This document shows positions 1 to 8,853 of a stretch of 64,000 nt of DNA, piece by piece. How positions within the stretch are numbered: position 1 is the stretch's first letter; every line of letters begins with the position of its first letter. The notes below the pieces were generated by a model, which saw only the letters and a program-made list of their open reading frames with translations, did no database searches and was not told the origin of the DNA. The position numbers and the translations under genes are program-made. Origin of the DNA: Zunongwangia sp. HGR-M22 (GTDB lineage Bacteria > Bacteroidota > Bacteroidia > Flavobacteriales > Flavobacteriaceae); the NCBI RefSeq assembly GCF_027594425.1, contig NZ_CP115159.1:3929001-3993000 (forward strand), written 5' to 3'.

Positions 1-446
1 CTACCCTCACAGATTTCTAAAAACTCTTCTTCGGAAATCGCTAAAGCATCTATCCCGAGATTATGAGATTCCTGAAATTCTTCAACACTTTTAGCCAGAT
101 ATAGTTTCGCAAATTTACGCGGACAGGTAAACGCCAACTTAGAATTGTCATCAAAAATTAATTTAAATTGTGTGTATTTTGGCGTGTCGTCATGCTGATA
201 ATATTCCAATTTTCCAGTCATCCCAAAATGCATCACCAAAACGCCGCCGTCCTTTAACTTCAGAAATAAATATTTTCCTATTCGATCGGTTGACTCAAAT
301 TGATTGTTTTTTAATTTTTTTTCGAAATCAGATTTTGGTGATTGATATATCTTTTTATCTCCGGTTTCTACCTCAACGATTTTTTTATGTAGAATCGTCG
401 CATCTGCATATTTCTTTTGGTAAGCAACTTCAGGAAGTTCGGGCAT
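1..446 (-). CDS. Fpg/Nei-family DNA glycosylase, 3' end cut by window edge
   Basis: Base-excision repair enzyme of the formamidopyrimidine-DNA glycosylase family, which removes oxidised purines and nicks the abasic site. Only the first 148 codons are inside the window; the reading frame is still open at position 1. The protein starts MPELPEV, the family's hallmark: after Met removal Pro is the Schiff-base nucleophile and Glu3 (Met-numbered) the catalytic acid. A lysine in RIGKYL (K58) sits where the family's conserved lysine lies, followed by the usual MHFGMTG strand. The helix-two-turn-helix and zinc finger would lie beyond the edge, so fpg/mutM and a nei-like paralogue cannot be separated. 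The ATG is fixed by the motif. A heptamer satellite lies about 100 bp upstream. Confidence 0.9.
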   Translation of the reverse strand, partial: MPELPEVAYQKKYADATILHKKIVEVETGDKKIYQSPKSDFEKKLKNNQFESTDRIGKYLFLKLKDGGVLVMHFGMTGKLEYYQHDDTPKYTQFKLIFDDNSKLAFTCPRKFAKLYLAKSVEEFQESHNLGIDALAISEEEFLEICEG

Positions 447-454
447 ATTTTTAA

Positions 455-540
455 GTTTACAGTTTTCGGTTTAGCTTTCAGCCTTAAGCTATCAGCTATC
501 GGCTTATTCAGAATTCAGCATTTAAAATTCAAAATAAATT
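455..540. repeat. Degenerate intergenic repeat island
   Basis: Next to the heptamer satellite is a stretch of imperfect short repeats: variants of AGCTATCAG (agctttcag, agctatcag, agctatcgg) and then attcagaattcagcattt and aaaattcaaaat. No reading frame is supported. It looks like decayed simple-sequence DNA; function unknown. Confidence 0.5.
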
Positions 541-550
541 AGTCTTGATT

Positions 551-615
551 CTTGTCTCTTGTCTCTTGTCTCTTGTCTCTTGTCTCTTGTCTCTTGTCTC
601 TTGTCTCTTGTCTCT
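551..615. repeat. Heptamer tandem repeat, about 9.3 copies
   Basis: Nine perfect head-to-tail copies of CTTGTCT (AGACAAG on the minus strand) plus two bases. It lies between the end of the radical SAM gene and the start of the glycosylase gene, in the region that should hold the glycosylase promoter. The unit is not a multiple of three and no plausible gene uses it. Confidence 0.97.
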
Positions 616-662
616 AAAATTAAAAAACCTAAACCCAGAATTCGCTAAATTCCTGCTAAAAT

Positions 663-1739
663 TCAAAACAACTTCAGTTGGCCATCTTTATATTGTTCAT
701 GTAAATCACAGCTTAACGGCTTTCTTTCTCTATTTTTTAGATATAATTTTCTTGCAATTTTGAATTGCTGCTTCACCTGATCGGCAAATTCACCTTCGCC
801 CTTCATTCGGGTTCCAAATCGGCTATCGTTAAGACTTCCGCCGTGTATATTTTCAATTTGATGAAGCACCTTCTCTGCCCTATCGGGCATGGTTTTCCTG
901 ATCCAATCGGTAAAAATTCCACCAATAGCACCGTTCAATCTTACAATGGTATAACCTACACTTAGCGCTCCTCGATTTGCAATTTCTTTTACCAGCGGCA
1001 TAATTTCGTGACTGTTGATTGATGGAATAATCGGTGCCATCATCACGCTTACCGGAACATTTGCTGCAGCAAGTTTTTCTATCGTTTCCAAGCGTTTTTT
1101 AATGCTGGCTGTTCGTGGTTCTAATATTCTGCGCGTATCTTCTGATAATGAAGTTACCGATAGGTTTACTGTTACCAGATTGTCTTGTGCTAGTTCTTTT
1201 AAAATATCAAAATCTCGCTGCACCAACGCATTTTTGGTAATAATCCCCACCGGATGCTTATATTTTAAGAAAGTCTCTAGTAGCTGCCGCGTGATTTTTA
1301 GTTTTTTCTCAATGGGCTGATAGCAGTCGGTGTTACCAGACAAAACAATAGGAACAGCTTCCCAACTCTTGCTTCTTAGCTTTTTTTCGAGCACTTCTAC
1401 TGCGTTTCTTTTAACCAGGATTTTCTGTTCAAAATCCAATCCGGGGCTAAACCCCCAATACTCGTGAGAATTTCGAGCGTAACAATAAATACACCCATGT
1501 TCACAACCCTGATAAGGATTAAGGGAAAATTCCATCCCAACATCCGGACTGGCTACTTTATTTACGATGGTTTTGGGAAAGGTATCGATAATCGTCGTTT
1601 TACTTTCTTGAAAATCATCCCCTTCAGCAGCACAGTAATTTAAAAAATCATCTCGAAATTCATGATTATGAACATCAAATCGATTGGGCACATTGCTTTG
1701 CGCTCCTCTTCCTTTTATATACTCCTTTAAAATTGACAT
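663..1739 (-). CDS. Radical SAM protein, SPL/PA0069-like
   Basis: 358-residue radical S-adenosylmethionine protein. The cluster motif CEHGCIYC (C79, C83, C86, CX3CX2C) binds the [4Fe-4S] cluster that cleaves SAM. The NPYQGCEHGCIYCYAR context and the later GNTDCYQPIE and ITKNALVQRD segments match the spore-photoproduct-lyase-like subgroup often named PA0069 family, whose substrate is not established. A TAnnTTTG element ends five bases before the ATG, so the mRNA may have almost no leader. Monocistronic; the next minus-strand gene is the glycosylase past the repeats. Family is sure, function is not. Confidence 0.85.
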   Translation of the reverse strand: MSILKEYIKGRGAQSNVPNRFDVHNHEFRDDFLNYCAAEGDDFQESKTTIIDTFPKTIVNKVASPDVGMEFSLNPYQGCEHGCIYCYARNSHEYWGFSPGLDFEQKILVKRNAVEVLEKKLRSKSWEAVPIVLSGNTDCYQPIEKKLKITRQLLETFLKYKHPVGIITKNALVQRDFDILKELAQDNLVTVNLSVTSLSEDTRRILEPRTASIKKRLETIEKLAAANVPVSVMMAPIIPSINSHEIMPLVKEIANRGALSVGYTIVRLNGAIGGIFTDWIRKTMPDRAEKVLHQIENIHGGSLNDSRFGTRMKGEGEFADQVKQQFKIARKLYLKNRERKPLSCDLHEQYKDGQLKLF

Positions 1740-1743
1740 ATTT

Positions 1744-1751
1744 CAAAATTA
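1744..1751 (-). promoter_or_regulatory. Bacteroidota -7 element, radical SAM gene
   Basis: TAATTTTG on the minus strand matches TAnnTTTG. Its last base is only 5 nt from the ATG at 1739, against about 20-25 nt for most others here, which suggests a leaderless transcript. Confidence 0.5.
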
Positions 1752-1844
1752 AGGAAATTTTCCATCATTTTGGATTTTATCCTTTTTAATACCTAAATAA
1801 TAATTTATATTCTTAAGCGTTAACTTCCATACTTTAATTATCAG

Positions 1845-1872
1845 GCAACCTTTCTTAGAAAATATGCGTCTT
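1845..1872 (+). promoter_or_regulatory. Putative ECF-type promoter before Ere-like gene
   Basis: GCAACCTTT followed, 24 nt from its first G, by GTCTT (1868-1872). The same layout recurs at 37793, 38413 and, on the minus strand, at 46527. The start codon lies 33 nt after the downstream box. The ECF assignment is inferred from the copy before the sigma gene itself. Confidence 0.5.
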
Positions 1873-1904
1873 GATTAATAGAAACCATCATCAACCAAAT
1901 TTAC

Positions 1905-4304
1905 ATGACTAGAATAGTAACCTTAGCCATTTTTATGCTATCGTTTATTACAAACGCTCAGCAACTAAAAACCATTCCACTTTCTTCTCCTGAAAGTAAA
2001 AATTATGAAGATTTAGATTTTCTGAAAGATCAAATCCAACAAAAAAGTGTTGTTATGTTAGGGGAACAAACCCATATGTACGCGAATATTTTTGAAATGA
2101 AAATTCGGATTATCGAATATCTGCATCAGGAATTAGGCTTTAACACTATTGCTATGGAATCTCCCATGTATGATATTTGGAAAATGAACCAAACAGGATT
2201 TGAACCCTATACGTTTAACAAAGCCATATTTGGAGTTTGGGGAAATAATGAAGAATTCCAGCGGCTGGTACAGTATATTGAAACGAATGACCTTAACGTT
2301 ATTGGGTTTGATTCTCAGGTAATCAACACCTCAAATTTTACTGACGATTTTTTTGATTTTATTGAAGAAAATAAGCTCCGTTTAAAATATGATGAAAATG
2401 ATTTAGGAATTATAATCGAAGGGATTTTAGAAAATTTAACTTTCGATGATTCAGACCTAAATTTTAGTCAGTTTAAAAAAGAAATTGAATCTATAATTCG
2501 GCAAATTGAAAAACTTCCTAAAACAGAAGAAAATTATTATTGGCTGCAATTCACTAAAAGCCTTTTGGCCTCAGCAAACGACGTTTACGAAAATGCGGAG
2601 CCTATCTTAAGCGAAGATTTTGCAAATAAACAGCATAATTTTAGAGATGCTCAAATGGCTGATAATTTAATTTCTTATGTTGAAAGAAATCCTAAAGAAA
2701 AAATTATAGTTTGGGCCGATAATATTCATATTATGCTAGATAATTCTTCCATTAATCAACCGATAATTGGAGAATTTGTTTCCGCAGGAAATTATATCAA
2801 AGAAAAACTTCAGGATGACGTGTATAGCTTGGCCACCATTCATGCTAACGACTCTCTATATGACGATGGAAGAAGAAAATGGGAAAAAACACCTATTAAA
2901 ACTGGCTCTTTTGAGGATATCCTTCGTAAGAAAGAAGCTGACTATTTGTTTATAGATGCTCATCAAACAGCAATGGATAAATCTTACGATTCTAGGTTAT
3001 TAAGCTTTATAAATTTTTATGAGCTTCAATTAAATGAATTTCATGATAGCTATATATTCTTTAAAAAAGCAAGCTTACCTAAAAGCGAAAAGAAAGCAAT
3101 AACTGAGGCTAAAGAAGATACTATAACAGAAAATAAAATTGCTTCGCCTAAGGCTGAAAAAGAAAAGTCTGGTAAAATCGTCAGATTAAAAGGAAAACTT
3201 ATAGACGCTGCGAATAACGAACCGGTAGCTTTTGCGAATTTGATTATGAAAGATGAGCAAATTTATAGAGTAGCCGATGAAAATGGCCATTTTGAGCTTA
3301 CAATTAACGATAGAATGTTTAAGGAATCTTCCGTCGAAATTTCTTCAATGGGATATGAAAGAAAAACAATTGCGCTTAATAAATTACAGAAAGAAATATC
3401 ACTTAATCCTAGTTTTGAGAGTTTGGGCGAAGTTGTAATTTCGGCACATCTTACTCCAATTTCGGTATTAAAAAAGGCGGTTAAAGCAAAGTTTAAAAAT
3501 CATTCAAAAGATGACTTTAATTACCAACGCTATAGCCATATTATACTGAATACTAAAGACACTACTTTTATTGATTTAGACCTGATTACAAAGAATTATG
3601 ATAACGGTTTTAAATCCGAATATGTGACTGATAAACGAGTCGAGCAAATACGCTGGAATAAAAATCTGGTAGGTAACGCTTATAAAAATACAAGACAATT
3701 CTTTGGTTATCGCGAAGATCCTATTCGTTATGCTAACATTTTGCATAAACGAAAATATAAAAAGTTCGATTTAGAGTTTGTAAGCTCAGGATTAGCACAA
3801 GATAAAGGAAATTACATTATCGCTTTTAAAACCAGCCGAAATAAATGGAATTATACCAATAGAGGCTATCCTACTTCATATTCCGGCAAAGTATATATTG
3901 ATAAATCTAGTTTTGCCATTACTAAGGTGGTGGAAAACTGGGAAACCAATTTAGATCAAAAAGAAGTCGAAAAGTACTATTCTTACAGGAGAGATTACCA
4001 AAAAGAAAAAAGTCTTATTATAAAAGAAGAAAATATAGCTTTTTACAATAAAATATATAATGGTAAATATTATCCATCAAGGTATTTTAGAAGAGAGTTC
4101 AAGGAAGGAGAATATAAAAACGGAAAGAAAGTCAATAATGTGTTTGAAATAAACTCTTATTTATACAATTATAAATTTGAAGATGTAGAAGAAATAAAAT
4201 ATGAATATTTTGGAAAAGAAGAGCAAACGCTTTTAAACCGTATAGATTACAATCCTGAATTTTGGAATGCTTTTAATCTTAAAATAAATCAGCAAAATGA
4301 CTAA
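1905..4304 (+). CDS. Secreted erythromycin-esterase-like domain fused to CarboxypepD_reg-like protein
   Basis: 799 residues with an N-terminal signal peptide ending near TNAQQ. Residues about 35-390 resemble the erythromycin esterase/ChaN-like superfamily: MLGEQTH (H57), E64, the AMES segment (E85) and IVWADNIHI fit the usual histidine/glutamate active-site pattern. Lys/Glu-rich residues about 390-422 link to a carboxypeptidase-regulatory-like beta domain (about 423-510, GKLIDAANNEPVAFANL), then about 290 residues of the kind that follows such domains in Bacteroidota envelope proteins. Fused and exported, it is unlikely to be a plain macrolide esterase; a role at the outer membrane is inferred. 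It overlaps the next gene by 8 nt. Confidence 0.75.
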   Translation: MTRIVTLAIFMLSFITNAQQLKTIPLSSPESKNYEDLDFLKDQIQQKSVVMLGEQTHMYANIFEMKIRIIEYLHQELGFNTIAMESPMYDIWKMNQTGFEPYTFNKAIFGVWGNNEEFQRLVQYIETNDLNVIGFDSQVINTSNFTDDFFDFIEENKLRLKYDENDLGIIIEGILENLTFDDSDLNFSQFKKEIESIIRQIEKLPKTEENYYWLQFTKSLLASANDVYENAEPILSEDFANKQHNFRDAQMADNLISYVERNPKEKIIVWADNIHIMLDNSSINQPIIGEFVSAGNYIKEKLQDDVYSLATIHANDSLYDDGRRKWEKTPIKTGSFEDILRKKEADYLFIDAHQTAMDKSYDSRLLSFINFYELQLNEFHDSYIFFKKASLPKSEKKAITEAKEDTITENKIASPKAEKEKSGKIVRLKGKLIDAANNEPVAFANLIMKDEQIYRVADENGHFELTINDRMFKESSVEISSMGYERKTIALNKLQKEISLNPSFESLGEVVISAHLTPISVLKKAVKAKFKNHSKDDFNYQRYSHIILNTKDTTFIDLDLITKNYDNGFKSEYVTDKRVEQIRWNKNLVGNAYKNTRQFFGYREDPIRYANILHKRKYKKFDLEFVSSGLAQDKGNYIIAFKTSRNKWNYTNRGYPTSYSGKVYIDKSSFAITKVVENWETNLDQKEVEKYYSYRRDYQKEKSLIIKEENIAFYNKIYNGKYYPSRYFRREFKEGEYKNGKKVNNVFEINSYLYNYKFEDVEEIKYEYFGKEEQTLLNRIDYNPEFWNAFNLKINQQND

Positions 4305-5091
4305 AACCATCTTAATTATTAGCATTTTAATTTCTTTCAGTGGAATATGCCAGCAATATGATGGTGTTGAAATCGAAAAATCCAAAATCGATAAAAACAA
4401 TACGATTTACACTTTAGGAAAAGAGTTTGTTTTCAACATAAATATTAAAAATAATGGAGAAGTCCTTTATATCGAAAATAATGAAGATGAATCAATTCAA
4501 TTCACTAACAATCGTGATTCAGCAGCGATAACCGAAGTTCATTTAACAGTTATCAAACCAAAATTATTTCAAAGAACAAATAAACATCAAACTGAAATTT
4601 ATTACAGTTACGAGCCTAATCCTACTTCAATTTCAGCAACAGGAATTGTAGAAAATCAGAATAATATTTGGTTGCACCCTCCCAGAAACGGATTTTTCAA
4701 AGCGTTGGAAACTTGTCCTTTTCCATATATCGTAAAAGATAAACCTGTGGGTTTTAAATGGAAAGACAGCATGAGTATAGGTAAACATTGGGGAAATAAA
4801 CTATGGGGAGAATGGAATGATCGGTTAATACTAAATTATAAATATGAAATTACTGAAACTGAAATTTTAAATACTCCTTTTGGGGAAATAGAATGTTCCG
4901 TGATAAATGCAATTGCAACTTCAGAAATAGGCCAATCGCGGTTGAAAGCTTACTATTCAGAAGAATATGGTTTCGTTGCACTACACTATACTTTATTTAG
5001 CGGAATAGAAATAAATTTAAAATTAGATAAAGTAATTGAAGGTCCTGTTTTAAGAAATACCAGAGATTTTTTTGAAAATAGATATCAGTAA
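4297..5091 (+). CDS. Secreted protein of unknown function
   Basis: 264 residues, not recognised. A signal peptide (MTKTILIISILISFSGICQQ) precedes a soluble, probably beta-rich domain with aromatic motifs such as WLHPPRNGFFKALETCPFPY and two internal cysteines. The ATG lies inside the last codons of the preceding Ere-like/CarboxypepD_reg gene (8-nt overlap), so the two are almost certainly translated together and both exported. A partner role is inferred from this coupling only. Confidence 0.7.
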   Translation: MTKTILIISILISFSGICQQYDGVEIEKSKIDKNNTIYTLGKEFVFNINIKNNGEVLYIENNEDESIQFTNNRDSAAITEVHLTVIKPKLFQRTNKHQTEIYYSYEPNPTSISATGIVENQNNIWLHPPRNGFFKALETCPFPYIVKDKPVGFKWKDSMSIGKHWGNKLWGEWNDRLILNYKYEITETEILNTPFGEIECSVINAIATSEIGQSRLKAYYSEEYGFVALHYTLFSGIEINLKLDKVIEGPVLRNTRDFFENRYQ

Positions 5092-5103
5092 TATAAAAAC
5101 TTT

Positions 5104-5135
5104 TGGCGCTATCCAATTTATTTGAAATAGCGCCA
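5104..5135. terminator. Hairpin between convergent genes
   Basis: Perfect 9-bp stem tggcgctat/atagcgcca with a 14-nt loop, between the plus-strand unit ending at 5091 and the minus-strand enoyl-CoA hydratase ending at 5159. The minus-strand exit has a short T-run (AAAAGTTTTT); the plus-strand exit is T-poor. Probably a two-way terminator. Confidence 0.6.
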
Positions 5136-5158
5136 CATAATTATAAAATGATAAATAG

Positions 5159-5941
5159 TTACTTCCCGGGAAATTCTGCTTTTCGCTTATTTAAAAAAGC
5201 TGAAGTTCCCTCTTTAAAATCTTCAGTCCCAAAGGCATTTCCAAATTCGCTAATTTCAACCTCAAATCCGTTTACGCCTTTTTCGTAGCTGGCATTTATG
5301 GCTTTAATGGCGCCTTCGATAGCTACCATCGAGTTATTCATAATTTTAGAAGCTAACTTTTCTGTAAACTCTATAAGTTCGTTTTGCGGAGTAACATGAT
5401 TCACTAAATTGTATTGCAAAGCTTGGTTGGCATCAATCATTCCGGCCGTCATGATCATTTCCATAGCCCTTCCTTTACCCACAATTTGCGTTAAACGTTG
5501 TGTCCCGCCATAACCGGGGATCACCCCAAGAGAAACTTCTGGCAAACCCATTTTTGCATTTTCTGAAGCGGTTCTAAAATGTGCCGCCATCGCTAATTCT
5601 AATCCGCCACCTAAAGCGAATCCATTAATCGCCGCAATTACAGGTTTTGGAAAATTAGCCACTAAATCAAACAATTTCGTTTGGCCTTCAGCCGCAAGCT
5701 TTTTTCCTTCTTCCGGAGAAAAATCTGCAAATTCACTAATATCGGCTCCAGCCACAAAAGCTTTTTCTCCACTTCCGGTAAGAATAATTACTTTAATATC
5801 TTCATCATCTTTCGCTTCAACAAAAGCTTCATGAAGTTCTTGTATAGTATCTTTATTTAAAGCGTTTAGTTTAGACGGTCTATCTATTGTAATGTATAGA
5901 ATTTCTTTTTCTTCTTCAACTAAAATATTCTGGTAACTCAT
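5159..5941 (-). CDS. Enoyl-CoA hydratase/isomerase (crotonase family)
   Basis: 260-residue crotonase, the usual length for a short-chain enoyl-CoA hydratase of fatty-acid beta-oxidation or branched-chain/butyrate metabolism. AFVAGADISEF (61-71) and GFALGGGLELA supply the oxyanion hole. The two catalytic glutamates are present 20 residues apart (E115 and E135, in GGGLEL and MGLPEV), so hydration rather than another crotonase reaction is likely. GVIPGYGGTQRL follows as in true hydratases. Last gene of a minus-strand run, 59 nt after the histidine kinase. Substrate chain length cannot be told. Confidence 0.88.
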   Translation of the reverse strand: MSYQNILVEEEKEILYITIDRPSKLNALNKDTIQELHEAFVEAKDDEDIKVIILTGSGEKAFVAGADISEFADFSPEEGKKLAAEGQTKLFDLVANFPKPVIAAINGFALGGGLELAMAAHFRTASENAKMGLPEVSLGVIPGYGGTQRLTQIVGKGRAMEMIMTAGMIDANQALQYNLVNHVTPQNELIEFTEKLASKIMNNSMVAIEGAIKAINASYEKGVNGFEVEISEFGNAFGTEDFKEGTSAFLNKRKAEFPGK

Positions 5942-6000
5942 AGTATCCGTTTTTTATTAAAGGTAGAGTTTTAAACCCGTCTTCCAAAAAACAGCGATAG

Positions 6001-7455
6001 TTACTTAGGAAAACGAACTTTAAAGATAGTTCCTTTACCTGGTTTTGAAATGAAATTTATAGTTCCGTTATAAGTTTCTACGATATTTTTAACCATTGCC
6101 AAGCCCAGACCCATACCACTGGATTTTGTGGTGAACTTGGGCTCAAAGATCTTCTCGCGATTATCTTCGGTAATTCCGTGGCCGTTATCAGAAATGCTTA
6201 AACAAACACTTTTATCTTCTTCCTGAATATCTACAACAATCTTTGGCTCTTGCACATTATCCATCGCCTGTATGGCGTTTTTCACTAAATTGGTAACTAC
6301 TCTAATAAGCTGAGTTCTATCAAACTTTGCCAGTATTTCTTCTTTTTCTGAATGGAATATAATATAATTTTCATTGAATATATCTAAGGCCAGTTTGGTG
6401 ATTTTGGGCACATTAAGAGTTTCATTTTGCTGTGCCGGCATTTTTGCAAAATTAGAGAAGGCAGAAGCAATCGAACTCATTGTATCGATCTGATTGATCA
6501 AGGTATCGCAAAACTCATTTACTTTGTGCTCAATTTCGGGATCATTGCGATCAAATCTTCGCTCAAAACTTTGTACACTAAGGCGCATGGGTGTAAGCGG
6601 ATTTTTAATCTCGTGTGCCACCTGTTTTGCCATTTCTCGCCAGGCTTGCTCTCTCTCGTTGGTGGCTAACTTCACCGCACTTTCTTCTAACTCGTCGATC
6701 ATGCTGTTGTATGCTGCAATTAGTGCGTAAATTTCTTCGGAAGCATTGCTGAGTTCGATTTTTTGATTGCGCTTATCTAAGCGTGTTTGATTTATCTTTT
6801 CTGAAATAATTTTAAGCGATTTTGTAATATATTTTGACAGAAAATAAGACATGATTATCGCTATAGCCAGCATAAAAAGATACACTTCGCCCAACCGCAT
6901 TAAAAAATCGTTTAAATCACGATTAAGAACACTATCATCCTGTAGATACGGTAAGTATAAGATCGCTAGAGGCTTAAATTTTTGATCGGTAATATAAGTG
7001 TAAGATGACTGGAATTTTTCGCCATTCGACTCTCCTTTCAACAAATAACGCCGGTGCGAAGAAGCTTCAAGTTTTTTAAGAATAGGTGTGGAAATCGTAT
7101 AATCTGTGGTATCCTTAAAAAAATTTTCTTTAGAGCTTATTAATAATTTTCCCTCAAGATCATAAATATTGATTTGCATTTCATGTACCTGAGACATTTC
7201 ATAAATCTTCTGGTTCTGTTTAAATATAGAAGCAATATTTTCTGTATTAATAACATAAGTGGTGCTAGCCAATACAAAATTTATATTTTCTCTAATAGCT
7301 TGCTCTTTGCGTTCTAAGCGTTCGCGGTGATAATCTTCTGCTTCTTCTTTATATTGATAAACAGTAACCCCGGCTATTAAAATTGAAGCTCCAAGCACCA
7401 AAAGTATCATGGAGATAAAAATACGAGTACGTAAGGATAATTTTAAAAGCTTCAT
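6001..7455 (-). CDS. Membrane sensor histidine kinase, NtrY-like
   Basis: 484 residues. Two membrane segments (about 12-33 and 188-205) enclose a periplasmic sensor domain of about 150 residues, followed by a HAMP-like linker, dimerisation helix with H281 in [12 protein letters not shown]-box VKNAIQ (N393), D-box DNGHG (D423) and G-box GMGLG (447-451). The core is intact. [17 protein letters not shown] is typical of NtrY-like kinases. No response regulator is adjacent, so it is an orphan kinase here. It lies 98 nt after hemJ; a link to haem is only positional. Confidence 0.88.
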   Translation of the reverse strand: MKLLKLSLRTRIFISMILLVLGASILIAGVTVYQYKEEAEDYHRERLERKEQAIRENINFVLASTTYVINTENIASIFKQNQKIYEMSQVHEMQINIYDLEGKLLISSKENFFKDTTDYTISTPILKKLEASSHRRYLLKGESNGEKFQSSYTYITDQKFKPLAILYLPYLQDDSVLNRDLNDFLMRLGEVYLFMLAIAIIMSYFLSKYITKSLKIISEKINQTRLDKRNQKIELSNASEEIYALIAAYNSMIDELEESAVKLATNEREQAWREMAKQVAHEIKNPLTPMRLSVQSFERRFDRNDPEIEHKVNEFCDTLINQIDTMSSIASAFSNFAKMPAQQNETLNVPKITKLALDIFNENYIIFHSEKEEILAKFDRTQLIRVVTNLVKNAIQAMDNVQEPKIVVDIQEEDKSVCLSISDNGHGITEDNREKIFEPKFTTKSSGMGLGLAMVKNIVETYNGTINFISKPGKGTIFKVRFPK

Positions 7456-7553
7456 AAACTTCCCGTTACTGCAAATTAGTTAAAATCATTGGGATAATAA
7501 TCTCTAATCCTAATCGCAATAATTTTTTACTGAAGAATCAATTATCACACCAA

Positions 7554-8102
7554 TTAAGCATTGGGATTTTTAGATCTTATTTTTTTATATAATTTAATTC
7601 CCAGCATTAAAAGAATTCCAAGTGCAAAAATTCCGATCACGCCATAAATCCAATTAAGCGCACTACGAACGATCACTAAAAATATTACTGAAAAAAGGAT
7701 AACGGTAGCACCTTCATTCCAAAGGCGCATTTGCGAAGAAGTGTATTTTACTTTATCTACCTGAAGTTGTTTAAAAATATGATGTGTTTTTAAATGATAA
7801 GCTATAAGTAAAATCACGAAACCAAGTTTTACATGCATCCAACCTTGCTGTAACCAAACCGGCTGCATAATCAATAAAATAACAGCAAATAAAGTTGCCA
7901 AAACCGCAGATGGCCAGGTAATAATAAACCATAAACGCTTGGCCATTAACTTTAGCTGGTTTCCTAAAATAGTCTTATCTGGTTCAGGTTTATCGAAGGC
8001 TTCGATTTGATAAATAAATAAACGAGGAATATAAAAAAGCCCTGCAAACCAGGTGATCACAAAAATAAGATGAAGCGATTTTATATAATTATAATATTCC
8101 AA
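7554..8102 (-). CDS. hemJ: HemJ-type protoporphyrinogen IX oxidase
   Basis: 182-residue membrane protein with about four to five helices. The N-terminus IKSLHLIFVITWFAGLFY and PRLFIY (H11, R27) and the later WMHVKLG (K92) match the HemJ/UPF0093 family, which oxidises protoporphyrinogen IX to protoporphyrin IX. No hemG or hemY is in the window, while all neighbouring pathway steps are, which supports the call. The only start in frame is TTG: a stop codon comes directly before it and no ATG is available. A TACTTTTG element lies 25 nt upstream of that TTG. It follows the ZIP gene by 55 nt. Confidence 0.85.
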   Translation of the reverse strand: MEYYNYIKSLHLIFVITWFAGLFYIPRLFIYQIEAFDKPEPDKTILGNQLKLMAKRLWFIITWPSAVLATLFAVILLIMQPVWLQQGWMHVKLGFVILLIAYHLKTHHIFKQLQVDKVKYTSSQMRLWNEGATVILFSVIFLVIVRSALNWIYGVIGIFALGILLMLGIKLYKKIRSKNPNA

Positions 8103-8126
8103 TTAGCGTTTATTTATTTTATTTTT

Positions 8127-8134
8127 CAAAAGTA
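8127..8134 (-). promoter_or_regulatory. -7 element of hemJ
   Basis: TACTTTTG on the minus strand fits TAnnTTTG, 25 nt before the TTG start. It lets hemJ be transcribed apart from the hemH-MATE-ZIP unit. Confidence 0.5.
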
Positions 8135-8157
8135 AAAAGAGTAAGTTGAAAACAGCC

Positions 8158-8853
8158 TTATTTCTTAAGGCTATTTAATAAAAATGCAAGAATTAACCCT
8201 AAGGCTGTTGCAATCCCAGCAAAATAATCGTCTTTCTTAAAAGCTTTGGGAAAAACTTCTGTAGCTAAACTTGCCACAACAGCGCCTCCTGCAAAGCATC
8301 TTATATACGAAAGAATATCATTTGATACCTCTGCCAAAAAATAATTTCCTAGCACGGCTGCAAGTGCCAAAATAAAAGCAGTTCCCGTCCATAAGATTAG
8401 AACATTTTTTGTAGACCTTCCATTTTCTACCATTCCTTTGGCACCGCCAGCAGCTTCTGGCAAATTAGATAGAAAAATTGATCCTGCGAGGGCGGCAACC
8501 TCCATGGGACCCGCACCAATAAGTGCCACACCTAGAGCTAGATTCTCTGGGATACCATCTAAAGTAATTGCAGCAAGCAGACCTCCACCACCCTTAGCTC
8601 CCCATTTTTTCTTAACCAAATAATCCAACAATACGAATACAGATGCGCCAACAAAAACAGATACCAATGCCAAAGTTAAAGAAGCTTCTTTGGTTGCTGG
8701 ATCGATAAGCTCTATGACTGCTGAAACAATTAATGCTCCACCTGCCAAAGCCACTAGAAAACCTTCTAGCTTATCAGATAAATTACCATAAATACCCCAA
8801 ACTGCGCCAAGTATTAAAGCAAAGGATACTACTAAAACTACGATTATTGTCAT
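8158..8853 (-). CDS. ZIP-family divalent metal transporter
   Basis: 231-residue polytopic protein of about eight short helices. The metal-path motifs of ZIP transporters are visible: DGIPENLALG (D99-G108) and SNLPEAAGGA (129-138), which correspond to the HN-PEG type motifs in helices IV and V, with N and E kept. It should import zinc, iron or a related ion across the inner membrane; the ion cannot be told. It shares one base with the MATE gene upstream (TAATG), so the pair is co-translated, and it lies between the two terminal haem genes hemH and hemJ, where an iron role would make sense (inference). Confidence 0.82.
   Translation of the reverse strand: MTIIVVLVVSFALILGAVWGIYGNLSDKLEGFLVALAGGALIVSAVIELIDPATKEASLTLALVSVFVGASVFVLLDYLVKKKWGAKGGGGLLAAITLDGIPENLALGVALIGAGPMEVAALAGSIFLSNLPEAAGGAKGMVENGRSTKNVLILWTGTAFILALAAVLGNYFLAEVSNDILSYIRCFAGGAVVASLATEVFPKAFKKDDYFAGIATALGLILAFLLNSLKK

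Noticed and set aside
170-454. Plus-strand reading frame of 94 codons
   Set aside because: It lies opposite the MPELPEV glycosylase frame, which has clear family motifs; the plus frame has none.
545-763. Plus-strand frame through the heptamer satellite
   Set aside because: Built from repeat translation (SLVSCLL repeats) and overlaps the real radical SAM gene.
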